A DNA stretch of 64,000 bases, from NCBI GenBank assembly GCA_963921795.1, contig OY997640.1, positions 12,147,023-12,211,022 on the forward strand. The letters are read 5' to 3'. The stretch is from Nannobrachium achirus. Taxonomy: Eukaryota > Chordata > Actinopteri > Myctophiformes > Myctophidae. Position numbers and translations under genes: made by a program. Positions 35,428 through 45,666 of the stretch are shown one piece after another. The notes beneath the pieces are model-generated. The model did no database searches. It worked only from the letters and a program-made list of their open reading frames with translations, and was not told the origin of the DNA. Within the stretch, counting starts at the first letter, position 1. Each line of letters starts with the position of its first letter.

Positions 35428-35833
35428 CATGGAGAAAGTACTTACATTTTATACTTTAGTAAAAGTATCAATACTGCAATCTAGAAATACTTACTTTACA
35501 AGTAAAAGTCTGGAATTCAACTTGAGTAAAAGTACAAAAGTGTTGGCATCAAAACGTACTTATTGTACCAAAAGTAAAAGTACAAAATGTTTGAAAATAG
35601 CCAAGGTATTAGGGCTAAAGTGCATTAATGTATGTTTTATAATATAATCATGTATATCTGCAAATGATAATAATAAATACAAATAATTGTAGTGGAGTAA
35701 AAGTACAATATTTGCCTCTGAGATGAAGTGGAGTAGAAGTAAAAGTACTGAAAACTGGAACAACTCAAGTAAAGTATAAATACCTCAAAACTGTACTTAA
35801 GGACAGTACTTAAGTAAACATAGTTAGTTACTG
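35428..35833 (-). mobile_element. AAGTAC-rich hAT-like MITE in lectin intron 1, copy B
   Basis: Same insertion as 12,625-13,005, with ~20 bp more near 35,705. Confidence 0.6.
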
Positions 35834-35915
35834 GAGGAGAGGAGAGGAGAGGAGAGGAGAGGAGAGGAGAGGAGAGGAGAGGAGAGGAGAGGAGAGGAGA
35901 GGAGTTGTCTCAAAC

Positions 35916-35978
35916 CTTCAGCAGAATTCCCTCCCGTGCGTTGAGGTGCTGAAGAAGAGAAACGGAGGCTCTTATATA
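35916..35978 (-). promoter_or_regulatory. TATA box and 5' UTR exon of lectin-like gene B
   Basis: Same arrangement as in copy A: TATA box at 35978-35971, donor after 35916, inferred transcription start near 35,943. The flanking GGAGA array (about 35,836-35,903) in intron 1 is longer than in A. Confidence 0.65.
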
Positions 35979-36110
35979 CAGTGTGTCTCAGAGTCAACAC
36001 CTGTGCGTGAGTTCATATTGTAATTGTCCATAGCCTCAAGTATGCACATTTGGGGTTGGCACAGTACGATCAGCACATTATAATATACATGCACACCTTT
36101 ATGTACATAC

Positions 36111-36154
36111 CTTGTACCCGGGGCTTTGGTAGTCCATCACTCCACAACCATGTA
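36111..36154 (-). pseudogene. Relic of a lectin exon (WLWSDG), copy B
   Basis: Same relic as in copy A, with the same lost acceptor, so it decayed before the segment was duplicated. Confidence 0.6.
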
Positions 36155-36819
36155 TACATTTATAAAAGTAGAAATGAATGCAGCAATAATAGACTAGAAT
36201 AGAGCACAGTACAGCAGAGCAGTGGTTCTCAACCTTTTCAGGGTGTGACCCCCAAATTAATCATATTTTAACTGGTGACCTAAGAGTTGGGGAATTACAT
36301 TTAGTATAACATGGTTTTATTGAGAAAATAGCAGATTACAAGCTCACAACGAGGCGTTGTGAGTATGTAGATCAGCAATTTTCAAAATTTCTGCCTCTAA
36401 TGCAGGGGGTCTTCAACGTTTTCAGGCCAAGGACCCCTTAGTTGAGAGAGAGAGATGAAGCAGGGACCCCCACAACCTGATCATAGATTCCATATAGTTT
36501 CATCTTTTGACAGTCAGTGTATTTTGGATTTATGACAATTTGTGTTTTCAGATATTTAACCACTTGAGCCGTCATTACCTAATAAAGTTGACCTTTCACT
36601 TGGTACTTTGTCTGCTCTTTTTCCCCTCTACCGGTATAAGTATATTTTGATGCCAATACCTTTGTGCTTTTACTCAACGAAGTGACACATTTGAGCTTGT
36701 AGATCGGCTACTTTTGAGTTTAATTCTTTAAAAGTAACACATCTGGGGTTTGCACACCAATATTGGGGACCTTTCCAAACCTCTGCTCAGTGAAAAAATC
36801 TTCGGTTGTCATCTTGGTA

Positions 36820-37915
36820 GGGGAGAGCGGGGTAAACTGAGACACTTTTTACATTTTCTCCCCTATTGGCAAACTAAAAGATATATCAGTAAAATGTATG
36901 CATTTACCAGTCATTTGGGATGTTTCCTAACAATGGAAGTTATCAGAACATATTCAAGACAAAAGGCAGAGAAAATATGATTGTTTTAAAAAAAAATTGG
37001 GACCGGGGTAAACTGAGACAGACCAGAGAATCAACGGGGTAAAGTGATCCACTCACTTTTTTCACTTTAAAACTACCATTAAAACACAAAAACCCAGTTA
37101 ACGAGGTTAAATATGCACAACACAAAAATGTACATAGCAGAAAGTCTTTTAATAGGGTTTGTCCTGTCATTTCCACCCATTTGTCAAATAATGTGACACA
37201 TGGGCAGAAAGAAAAACTAAAATCCCTATAAAAGTTGATAGAAGTGTTTACCAAACTTTCCTCAGTTGATCCTTATGTAATTTCTCCTGTAGAATGCATT
37301 TCTGCAAAGTATATTGTTGTATTGTGCATAACTAATGAGATAATTAGCAAATGTAGTCCAATATGCTAATTATCTCATTAATTATGCACGACACATACAA
37401 ATATATATCAGAAATGGGTTCTACAGGGAAAATTACATAAGAATCAACTGAGAAAAGTTTGGTACACCCTTTAATCAGGTTTTTACAGCTATCGCCATGT
37501 CTATCATGTTGGGATAATGTGAGATACTGTCTCACTTTACCCCACAGCCACATTTTGGGAAAAGTGATATCTTTTATCAATTCAGGCAGGGTAATCTTCA
37601 TCTAGCATCCATCACATGGATTTATAAGTTGGTAGTTCATCAACATGTAGATATAAAATGTTGTCCCTGCATCAATTTGCTTTGACACAACAGTTGATTA
37701 TGTGACAGCAAGAAAATGTACTTGTACATGCAAAAAACACATTTTTGTGAAAAAAGCATGTTTTCTACAGCACTATCAGGTCTCTCTCTTCATGGCAAGT
37801 GGAAAATTCAGAGGGCTTGAAAATATAATGGTCACATGACCACAAATGTGTTCCATTGCCAAGATAAATGGAGTGTCTCAGTTTACCCGGTGTCTCAGTT
37901 TACCCCGCTCTCCCC
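36820..37915. mobile_element. 1.1-kb TA-flanked MITE, copy B only
   Basis: Inverted ends GGGGAGAGCGGGGTAAACTG (26-bp match) with TA at 36,818-36,819 and 37,916-37,917. The empty site is at about 13,983 in copy A. The GGGGTAAACTGAGACA motif recurs inside (37,013). A second inverted repeat (about 37,225-37,480) is folded into the middle. Confidence 0.85.
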
Positions 37916-38230
37916 TAGAGACTTTCCTGGACTCCACCATTCCAGAGGGGCAGATGAGATACAGATTCCAGGCTACTCACTCAGCTGTCGCAGAGGTCGC
38001 ATATCTGGAGCGACCTGTGGTGGCATAGCAGTCTATGGGTGCTGTGACGCAATAAGTAACACAATAGGTTACGTTTAAATATGGAGATAAGAGGTTTCTG
38101 TTGACAGCAACAATATGCAATGTGCCCACCATGGAGTGAGTGTGGAAATATAGTGGCTCTCTCCATCATCAAAGTTGCCCACCCCTGGTCTAGATACCAA
38201 ACAAGATCATCACCATGATCTTATTTGGTA

Positions 38231-38475
38231 CAGTGGCCCAGCCCCCCACGCAGTCGGTAGCGCTGTCACCTGACAGCTAGAAGGTCCTGGGTTCGATTCC
38301 CGCTGGGGGCGCTGTGGCCGTGTTTTCTCCTCCGCGTCATCAGTGCCCATACCCAAGGTTTGTTGGCAAAAGGGCCTTTCTGTGTGGAGTTTGCCTGTTC
38401 TCCCTGTGTCTCCTAGGGTAGGTACCCTCACAAAAAACATGCAGTAATCCTGGTCTCTATACTGCCTCCTCCTGG
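38231..38475 (+). mobile_element. tRNA-derived SINE (V-SINE-like), copy B
   Basis: An A-box-like stretch (TAGCGCTGTCACC) and a B box (GGTTCGATTCC), then the V-SINE core 'ctgtgtggagtttgcctgtt'. Core-only fragments lie at 800-890, 21,845-21,930 and 25,650-25,745. The copy A version is split by a hAT element: 14,300-14,356 and 15,998-16,160. Confidence 0.7.
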
Positions 38476-38489
38476 GCCCTGACCAGCTG

Positions 38490-38932
38490 AGGCGCCTGAT
38501 GGAGGGGAAAGGAACTGGTTGGAATAACATGTTCCTTCCAAACACTACGTCCAGCTGGGGAAACTCCCCCCTGTCAGGTGAAAAGAAGCCGCTTAAACTC
38601 CTCGTGCATAGAAAGAAGCATGAGGTCAGTCCGTTTCTCTCCCCATGTTGGCAGAGGGAGAATAGCACCCATGATTACATTAGACAATTGGCACTGGGTG
38701 AAAAATGGGTTACAAAATCGTGGGATAAAAAAAACAAAATATAATTAAAAAAAGAAAGCCTGGGGATAAAGCTTGGTTTAACGAAAAGTGCAGAAAAAGC
38801 GACTTGGAAAAGCGACGGCTCTATCACAAGATGCAGACATCTAACGATCTGTCTGCAATTTTTTTTTCTTTCTTGAAACGAGCAGAGTTCAATCAGTCTG
38901 AAAAACTAGCAAAGAAACGTATGAAATATTAA
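38490..38932 (+). mobile_element. LINE-like ORF2 fragment, copy B
   Basis: Copy B version (AWFNEKCR, LEKRRLYHKM), split by small indels. Confidence 0.4.
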
Positions 38933-38993
38933 TGTTAGCCTTTGGTGTATTATGTACTTATTATATGTTCACAACCTTGTGCTCTGCGGACTG

Positions 38994-39074
38994 CAATGGA
39001 CCAATCCCCAATCACATACACACCCATTGTAACAGTTACAATGGGTGTGTATGTGATTGGGGATTGGTCCATTG
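38994..39074. repeat. Perfect 81-bp palindrome, copy B only
   Basis: Forty bases, starting CAATGGACCAATCCCCAATC, pair without mismatch with the next forty across one unpaired A. Copy A (near 16,655) reads straight through without it. Confidence 0.95.
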
Positions 39075-39401
39075 GGGGGATTGCAAAAGACACTTGTAAT
39101 TCTTTTGGGGCTAAAACACATTTTGGTGACAGAGAAGTAGAATGAGAATCATCCCATGTAGAGCACATGTAAACCACGAGACCTGAATACACACACCTTG
39201 GGGTCCCATGTGTGAGTACGCTAAGGAACACTACCTTGTGAAAACAATGTTACACTTGGAAAATGATGAGTTTTCCCTCAGGGACAACTGAATTCAGGAA
39301 TATCATTAACTTGGGAACATCGTAAAAGATTGATGTAAGAAACTCAAATATTGGTCTATGAAAATAGAATATCGCCACATCATCAGTATCATCATTGGTG
39401 C

Positions 39402-39478
39402 GGCTATAGCTGAATGTGTAGAGAGTCTACCTGGGAAGCAAAACTTCCCAGGTTCAAATCCCAGCCCTGGCAAAGCAC
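39402..39478 (+). mobile_element. tRNA-like SINE head
   Basis: A-box-like TAGCTGAATGTGTAGAG and B box GGTTCAAATCC, spaced as in a tRNA, but the acceptor stem does not pair. Starts just past the end of the duplication. Confidence 0.5.
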
Positions 39479-39599
39479 TTATGGCCTATTATTTAATAAG
39501 TAGTGAAAATAGCAAACTTAAAAGCTCGCAACGCGGCACAAAGCGAGTAAGCGACGCATTGTGTGCTTGTAAATCTGTTATTTTCACTTGGGTCCCGGG

Positions 39600-39711
39600 C
39601 AAAATTCTAATCTCTCTTTTGGGTCTCGTCCTGCAAAGCTTGGGAATCACTGAGTAAAATGAGCAATTTCATGTACAGTATGCACAAATATGCTATGATT
39701 AAAAAAAATAA

Positions 39712-39751
<40 letters not shown>

Positions 39752-41060
39752 CGCAATTGAATATTTGAATTTTGAATATTTTTGGAAGAATTTGAGAATT
39801 TTGGAGCATTTTCACCAAAATAGGGACACCAGGTTGAAAGTGGTATAGGTCTATATGTGGATATTATGCATATTGAACCAATACAAAAAGTATCATCAAC
39901 AGCTTTTGACTAAATAATAACTACATTATTGGATCTACCACAGGTTATTTATTTATTTCATTTTCAGCGAAGTAATACTTTCAGACATATGCAGGCTTTC
40001 TAGACTAGCCAGCAGCAGCAGCAGCAACATTACCAGGCTGGTCCCCCCATTAAAATATGTCCTTCCCCGGGGCAATGTTCTGTCACAAAAAAATAAATAA
40101 AATAAGACCTGGTAGGTTAGTAAATAATGTAAGTGACAGGGATGTGGATTATGACATCGGGGTGAGGGTTTGGCTCTTAATCACCCTGGGACTAGTCAGA
40201 GAGGGAATCTAAGAAGAGACTTCCCCCTTCTCATCAGAAGGGCATGGGAAAAATACTCAGTTAGCTACAGGAAACAGCTAACAGGAAAGCACTACTCCTA
40301 CTCTTAGCTCTGGTCCAGAGCGTCAGCTGCACTGGCGCTCTGACAGACCCGTCGCTCAATGACTAGACGGGATTTCTCAGCCCTTACCAGCGCTCAACTT
40401 GAGTCAAAATAAACTAAACTACTTCACTACTCACCAAACGAAAGGTAGTTTTGGGTTGTTGACCTCGAGCCACCCAGCGGCCACCACAGGTTCTCAACCC
40501 CCGAAATTAATCATATTTGAACTATAGGGACTCCCCACCCTGATAAGCACTTGGAATGCACAGATAAATATTGTGAAAATAGCCGTTCTACAAGCTTGTG
40601 AGCTTGTAGAACGACTATTTTCACAATGTGTGCCTCTTTCTTATAGCCTATTATTTGTCAATTTGGCCAATGTTTGGACAGTTTCTATCCACAAGTTTCC
40701 GCGGGAGTTTACTGGAGACTCTCAGGACCAAACTTCCGGGTTTAACAGCAGACATACAAGCTCATGTCGCGTCGCAGATGCAAACCGTTGTGAGCTTGTA
40801 AATCGGCGGCGGAACCTCGGTGCAGACGTTTGCGCAATGCACTATGGGGCGTAGGAAACTCGTGGATAGTATAGCTTGTTGATTAATGTTGATGCGGTAA
40901 TGGTAATTTTTGTTTTCCTCCCTTCTTTTTCATATTAAAAAGGTCTTAAAAGTCCTTAAATTGTCACTTTCACTATATAATTTGGGGAGTGGGGACCCCA
41001 CAAAAAATCATGGGGGGGACCCCTCTAAGGGTCTCGACCCACAGGTTGAGAACCACTGGA
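39600..41060. other. Repeat debris, no gene
   Basis: AT microsatellite, two hairpin copies (40,569 and 40,740), and a hAT-like end GGTTGAGAACCACTG at 41,044-41,058 that abuts the next hAT element. Confidence 0.55.
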
Positions 41061-41223
41061 CTGGAGCAGTGTTTTTCAACCACTGTGCCTGGGGACCTTT
41101 GGTGTGCCCCCGAGAAGGGTCAAGAGTGCCCCTTGAAACTGCTTGAAAGCCAGTGTTGTATTTATCATTTTAAAAATGATTTAAACTAGTGAAAACGTAT
41201 AGGTTCCGAACGGAACCATGTTT

Positions 41224-41425
41224 ATTTAATACCGGAGGACAAGGTCCCCCATTGGGATATCAGCGCCATCTGGCGCTGCAACAGAGTAAAACTCATAAGC
41301 TCCCGTACGAGAAATATCATTTGTCGGTAGGGCTGTCAATCACAAACGAGGGCACCGCCCCCGAGTGTATATAAGCCCTGCGGGCTATCATAACTTCCTC
41401 TAAAGCCGCACCTCTGCGCCCGCAA
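41224..41425. repeat. DIRS inverted terminal repeat, left
   Basis: Inverted match to 47,827-47,998. It includes the text for 'tatataagccctgcgggcta', with few mismatches. Confidence 0.85.
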
Positions 41426-41439
41426 CTAGCGAACCGAGG

Positions 41440-41560
41440 GGCTTTATTCTGGGGGACCTTGTCCTCCGGTATTAAATAAACATGGTTCCGTTCGGAACCT
41501 ATACGTTTATTGTCATACCTCCAGACAAGGTCCCCCATTGGGACTCATATACTCCCCGAG
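41440..41560. repeat. DIRS internal complementary region
   Basis: Contains complements of both outer ends placed side by side (ACCTATAC-GTTT-ATTGTCATACC), the feature DIRS elements are thought to use when forming a circular DNA. Confidence 0.8.
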
Positions 41561-41843
41561 AAGTCATGAACCGACAAGACTGTCGTGCACACCGACCACA
41601 CCCGGAAAGGAGGTCCTGTCAACCGACGTGACCCCTTTCAGGACTGATCCAACCCAGACCCACAGGGCCTGGGCGTGTTCAGACAGAAAAAGACCCTGAC
41701 AGACCGAGGCCTGCCTTATGCACTAAGGGCAGACACAGGTCCACCTTATAAAATTGCAATAATATAAGGGAAAAACTCAGGGTCCCCCCACGTATTCTAG
41801 AGACAGCAACATGCTATCTCAGGAAGGGGAGAGAGCCGCCCCA

Positions 41844-43214
41844 CTACATAGTAGGAAGGGCAGCAGCACCCAGAACCGTATGCGCCATAGCAGAAGGCGC
41901 AACGTCCAGGTGATAGTAGGTCGCAAAGGTGGACGTCGAAGACCAATTCGCCGCTGCACAAATCTCCTCAATGGAGACACCTTTGGACAAAGCCCGAGAG
42001 GTAGACACACCCCTAGTACTGTGGGCCTTAAGTGCTTCCGGCACTTCAGACCCAGACCGGGTGTAAGCCAACCTAATAGCATCCACAAGCCATCTCGACA
42101 GAGTGGGTTTGGACACCGCTTTCCGTTGACGGGCATTCATGACCACGAAAAGCTGAGAAGTAGACCTGCTGTCCACCGTCCTATCACAGTAGGCCTTCAG
42201 GGCCCTAACTGGACAAAGACAATGAAGACGCCTATCCTCCTCTGATGCAAACGGAGGAGGATGGAAAGCCGTCAAAACAACAGGTTCCTTCGGGACCACT
42301 CGGTTCTTAGGAATAAAACTCAAATGAGGTTTAAGAAGAACCTTGGAGTCATTATTGAGAAACCTCATACAATCAGGGCTCACAGAGAGCGCATGAAGGT
42401 CGCTCACACGCTTAGCCGTAGACAAGGCAAGCAAAAGAGCTGTTTTGAAACTTAAATGTTTCAAAGAGGTCCTCCCAATCGGTTCAAAAGGTGCCTTGCA
42501 AAGGCCCTCAAGAACCACTTGTAGATCCCAAACAGGAAACAAGGCTCTGGTCACAGGTCTCAAATGGTCCACACCATGCATGAACTGGACCACCTCAGGG
42601 ATTTTAGAAAGGCCTTTGCCTGCCACCCCCAGGTGGCAGGCATCAATAGCCGCTAAATAACCCCTCAGTGTAGAGAACGCCAGACCAAGGTCCAGGCGGT
42701 CCTGCAGGAAATCTAACACCTTCTGGGCCGAAGCTATATGAGCCACCACAGGTGGCTCCTGTAGCTCACACCAGTCCAAAAAGGCATTCCATCTTCCATC
42801 ATACACAGCCCTAGTAGAGGGGGCTCTAGCACTCTGAATAGTGGCTACAACCATCGGTGAGAAGCCTGCTGCAAGCAGGTTCTCCCTCTCACGGGCCAAA
42901 CCCACAGGTCTAGGCCCCGTGGGTCTGGATGGAAGATCTCGTCCCCTGCCTGGCGCAGCAGATCCCTGAGCAAGGGAAGCCGCCAAGGGGGTTGAGAGAG
43001 CAGTGGGGTGATCAGAGACCTCCACACTCCCCTGGATGGTGTCACCAGAAGAACCTCCTGGTTGGAACATCTGATCCTCTCCAGAGTGGGAAGAATCAGT
43101 TCCAGGGGTGGAAACGCGTAGAGAAGACCTTGTGGCCATTCGTAAGCAAACGCGTCCATCCCCAGAGTGAAAAGTAAAAGTAAAGGGGGCACTTCGCGTT
43201 CTCCTGGGAGGCAA
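41844..43214 (-). CDS. DIRS tyrosine recombinase part
   Basis: Shows the tyrosine recombinase signature: an early Arg in a KRVSDLHAL context, HSTR (HxxR) and a late Tyr in TFATYYHL. In this family it integrates the circular copy without target duplication. It partly overlaps the RT-RNase H part, as is usual. Confidence 0.85.
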   Translation of the reverse strand: MPPRRTRSAPFTFTFHSGDGRVCLRMATRSSLRVSTPGTDSSHSGEDQMFQPGGSSGDTIQGSVEVSDHPTALSTPLAASLAQGSAAPGRGRDLPSRPTGPRPVGLARERENLLAAGFSPMVVATIQSARAPSTRAVYDGRWNAFLDWCELQEPPVVAHIASAQKVLDFLQDRLDLGLAFSTLRGYLAAIDACHLGVAGKGLSKIPEVVQFMHGVDHLRPVTRALFPVWDLQVVLEGLCKAPFEPIGRTSLKHLSFKTALLLALSTAKRVSDLHALSVSPDCMRFLNNDSKVLLKPHLSFIPKNRVVPKEPVVLTAFHPPPFASEEDRRLHCLCPVRALKAYCDRTVDSRSTSQLFVVMNARQRKAVSKPTLSRWLVDAIRLAYTRSGSEVPEALKAHSTRGVSTSRALSKGVSIEEICAAANWSSTSTFATYYHLDVAPSAMAHTVLGAAALPTM

Positions 43215-45666
43215 AGAGATCGACTCGCGGTCGACCGAACCTGGAGAAAATCTGCCTCACCACCGCAGGGTGGAGAGACCAATCCTCGTAACGAGGCTCC
43301 CCCCTGGACAACAGATCGGCGCCGCCGTTCTGAAGGCCCGGGACATGGGAGGCTCTGATGGACCTCAACCGAGGCAAGCACCAGAGGGTCATCTCGCGCG
43401 CCAGCTGATCCAGCGTCCGCGAGGAGAGGCCGCCCTGTTTGTTGAGATAATACAGGGCCGCCGTGTTGTCCGTCCTGACCAGGACATGGCAACCCCGGAG
43501 AAATGGTTCGAAATGCTTGAGCGCCAAGTAGATCGCCATTAATTCCAGATAGTTGATGTGGTACTCCAACATGGCCTGGGTCCAAAGACCCCTGGCTGAG
43601 CGCCCCTCGTGGGTGGCGCCCCACCCCGAGCGGCTGGCGTCTGTGGTGATCACCTTGCGTGACACCACTTCGCCCATGGAGACCCCACTTGTCAACAACG
43701 CCTGGTCCCTCCATGGGACCAGAGCGTCCATGCAGACCTGGCTGACTGACACCTTCCTGTACCCTTGCAGGGAAGGAATCCTGAGCGCCAGTGACCACCG
43801 CTGGAAAGGTCTCATATGAAACCTGCCCAGACGCAGAAGTTGCACTGCTGAAGCCATCAGCCCAGTCAACTTCATGCACTCCTTGTACCTGACCACCTGG
43901 TTCAGTCGGAAGGAGCCCAGACAAGCCAGAAACCTGTCCACCCTCTCCGGGGAGAGGCGAGCGGACATGGTGGCCGAGTCCAGAGATATTCCTATAAAGG
44001 AAATCTGCTGGGAGGGTAACAACATACTTTTGCCAAAGTTGACGTTGAAACCCAAGGCCTTCAGGTGTGACAACACCAGATTGGTATGGCGCGCCGCTTC
44101 TGAGCAGGAGGCGGCGGAAATCATCCAATCGTCTATGTAGTTCGCCAGCCTGACTCCCTGATGCCTCAGTGGAGCAATGGCTGCCTCGGTCACTTTCACG
44201 AAAACCCGAGGGCTCAGAGAAAGACCGAAAGGGAGGACCGTGTACTCGTACAGGCGCCCCTCGAAGGCGAACCGCAGGAACTTCCTGTGTGGGGGATAAA
44301 TGAGGATGTGCTGATAAGCGTCCTTCAGGTCCACTGAACAGTGGAAATCCCCCTGTCTCACTGATTTCATCAGTGACTCTGACGTCAACATCCTGAATTT
44401 GAACTTTTTCAAGTGCTTGTTCAGAGCACGTAAGTCCATAATCGGACGCAGCCCCCCTCCTTTTTTCTGAACCAGAAAATAACGGCTCCAGAAGCCTAAA
44501 CGGCTCTGGTCGCGTGATAACTCCACTATAGCGCCCTTGCGCAATAGTGAGCTTATCTCCTCCCTCAAGGCATCGGCCTTCAAGTCGCGGGCTCGAGTAT
44601 AAATAACCTTGCTGGATAGGGAGGGTTTTTTCGCGAACTGTAGTCTGTAACCCCGCGTCACCGTCCGAAACACCCAGTGATTCGGATTGCAACGTTTCCA
44701 TTGCTCTGCACACTGTGCTAACGTGTTGCTGAGCAACGGAGAAGCCTTGGGGTTGTACCGCCTGAGCGGAACTACTGGGCCGGGAGGGAAAGGTTCCATA
44801 TCCGGGCACGTATCCGTCTCCGCTAGACGCCGAGCCGGAAGGCGCGGAGTCACCGGCGGAAAGAGCGTTTCCGTTTCCGGTACGCTTATTTCCGTATCCG
44901 GTGGGGGACGAACACGTGACCTCCGGGCCGGAAGGCGCGGAGTCACCGGCGGAAAGAGCGTTTCCGTTTCCGGTACGCTTATTTCCGTATCCGGTGGGGG
45001 ACGAACACGTGACCTCCAAGAAGCCTCGCTTGTTAATAATACATGCGACACACAACGTGGAGCCCGGGGGACAGGGTTCATCGCATAAGTAACATAATCC
45101 CCGGCTCGGGGAATTGTATTTACGTTTATAACCTGTGCTAAGGCCTTTATATGCTTCCTTGCGGGAAGACGAGGCCGACCCTGGGTGATATGTGTTGGCT
45201 TCTTCCCTGACGCTAAGACCAAACTCCTGTCCTGAACTAGAGTCGGCATAACAGTGCCGCTCGGTGGAGACAGAGGGGTATTGCACACTAGAGAGACTAT
45301 ACCACTGTGAATAGGAATTAGCTTGTCTGGGAACATTTTGCAAAGAGAAATATTCTGCTTGTAACCTGTCTGCATGACTGGAGGAAGCGATATTATCTGA
45401 GTGGAAAGAAATTCCAGCCTGGACTTCTCTACACTGGTTAAATTCATGCAAAATGGGGTCGTCTGTAGTAAAGCAGGTGGGTTTGAAATAAACAGGCATT
45501 GTTTCATCAACACACTTTTTATTACAGGCACTGGAGGAGAGCACAGAGGAGGAATAAACATTGATTTCTTTGCATAAGAAAAATTGTTCATATTGTCCAA
45601 ACGTCTGCGCTTGCAAGGGGGGGTCCCCTGAATTTTCAGGGGGACCCCGCCAGAGTCCAGTGTCAC
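43096..45666 (-). CDS. DIRS reverse transcriptase-RNase H part
   Basis: The reverse transcriptase is recognised by VDLKDAYQHI, LPFGLSLSP and the YIDD catalytic box. RNase H follows (TTDAS, YLELMAI, RTDNTAALYY). A ~84-bp tandem repeat lies between this and the gag-like part (about 44,860-45,020). Confidence 0.85.
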   Translation of the reverse strand: MTLDSGGVPLKIQGTPPCKRRRLDNMNNFSYAKKSMFIPPLCSPPVPVIKSVLMKQCLFISNPPALLQTTPFCMNLTSVEKSRLEFLSTQIISLPPVMQTGYKQNISLCKMFPDKLIPIHSGIVSLVCNTPLSPPSGTVMPTLVQDRSLVLASGKKPTHITQGRPRLPARKHIKALAQVINVNTIPRAGDYVTYAMNPVPRAPRCVSHVLLTSEASWRSRVRPPPDTEISVPETETLFPPVTPRLPARRSRVRPPPDTEISVPETETLFPPVTPRLPARRLAETDTCPDMEPFPPGPVVPLRRYNPKASPLLSNTLAQCAEQWKRCNPNHWVFRTVTRGYRLQFAKKPSLSSKVIYTRARDLKADALREEISSLLRKGAIVELSRDQSRLGFWSRYFLVQKKGGGLRPIMDLRALNKHLKKFKFRMLTSESLMKSVRQGDFHCSVDLKDAYQHILIYPPHRKFLRFAFEGRLYEYTVLPFGLSLSPRVFVKVTEAAIAPLRHQGVRLANYIDDWMISAASCSEAARHTNLVLSHLKALGFNVNFGKSMLLPSQQISFIGISLDSATMSARLSPERVDRFLACLGSFRLNQVVRYKECMKLTGLMASAVQLLRLGRFHMRPFQRWSLALRIPSLQGYRKVSVSQVCMDALVPWRDQALLTSGVSMGEVVSRKVITTDASRSGWGATHEGRSARGLWTQAMLEYHINYLELMAIYLALKHFEPFLRGCHVLVRTDNTAALYYLNKQGGLSSRTLDQLAREMTLWCLPRLRSIRASHVPGLQNGGADLLSRGEPRYEDWSLHPAVVRQIFSRFGRPRVDLFASQENAKCPLYFYFSLWGWTRLLTNGHKVFSTRFHPWN

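Larger units (their letters stand above)
23493..39408. repeat. Segmental duplication, copy B
   Basis: Direct repeat of copy A, carrying the second lectin-like gene. Blocks present only here are about 24,211-25,566 (CArG-box and other tandem repeats), a TTAA-flanked MITE (27,399-27,897), a foldback minisatellite (30,094-30,705), about 33,846-33,940, an insert at 34,018-34,289, a TA-flanked MITE (36,820-37,915) and an 81-bp palindrome (38,994-39,074). The repeat period is 23,492 bp at the left end and about 22,340 bp at the right end; the private insertions explain the change. Confidence 0.95.

Noticed and set aside
37005-37060. Separate gene or binding-site array from GGGGTAAACTGAGACA repeats
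   Set aside because: The repeats copy the element's own ends and are best seen as subterminal transposase sites.
39402-39478. Functional tRNA gene
   Set aside because: A and B boxes are present but the acceptor stem and anticodon arm do not fold properly; a SINE head is more likely.
44687-45088. Plus-strand frame inside the DIRS element
   Set aside because: Antisense shadow of the coding parts and of a local tandem repeat.
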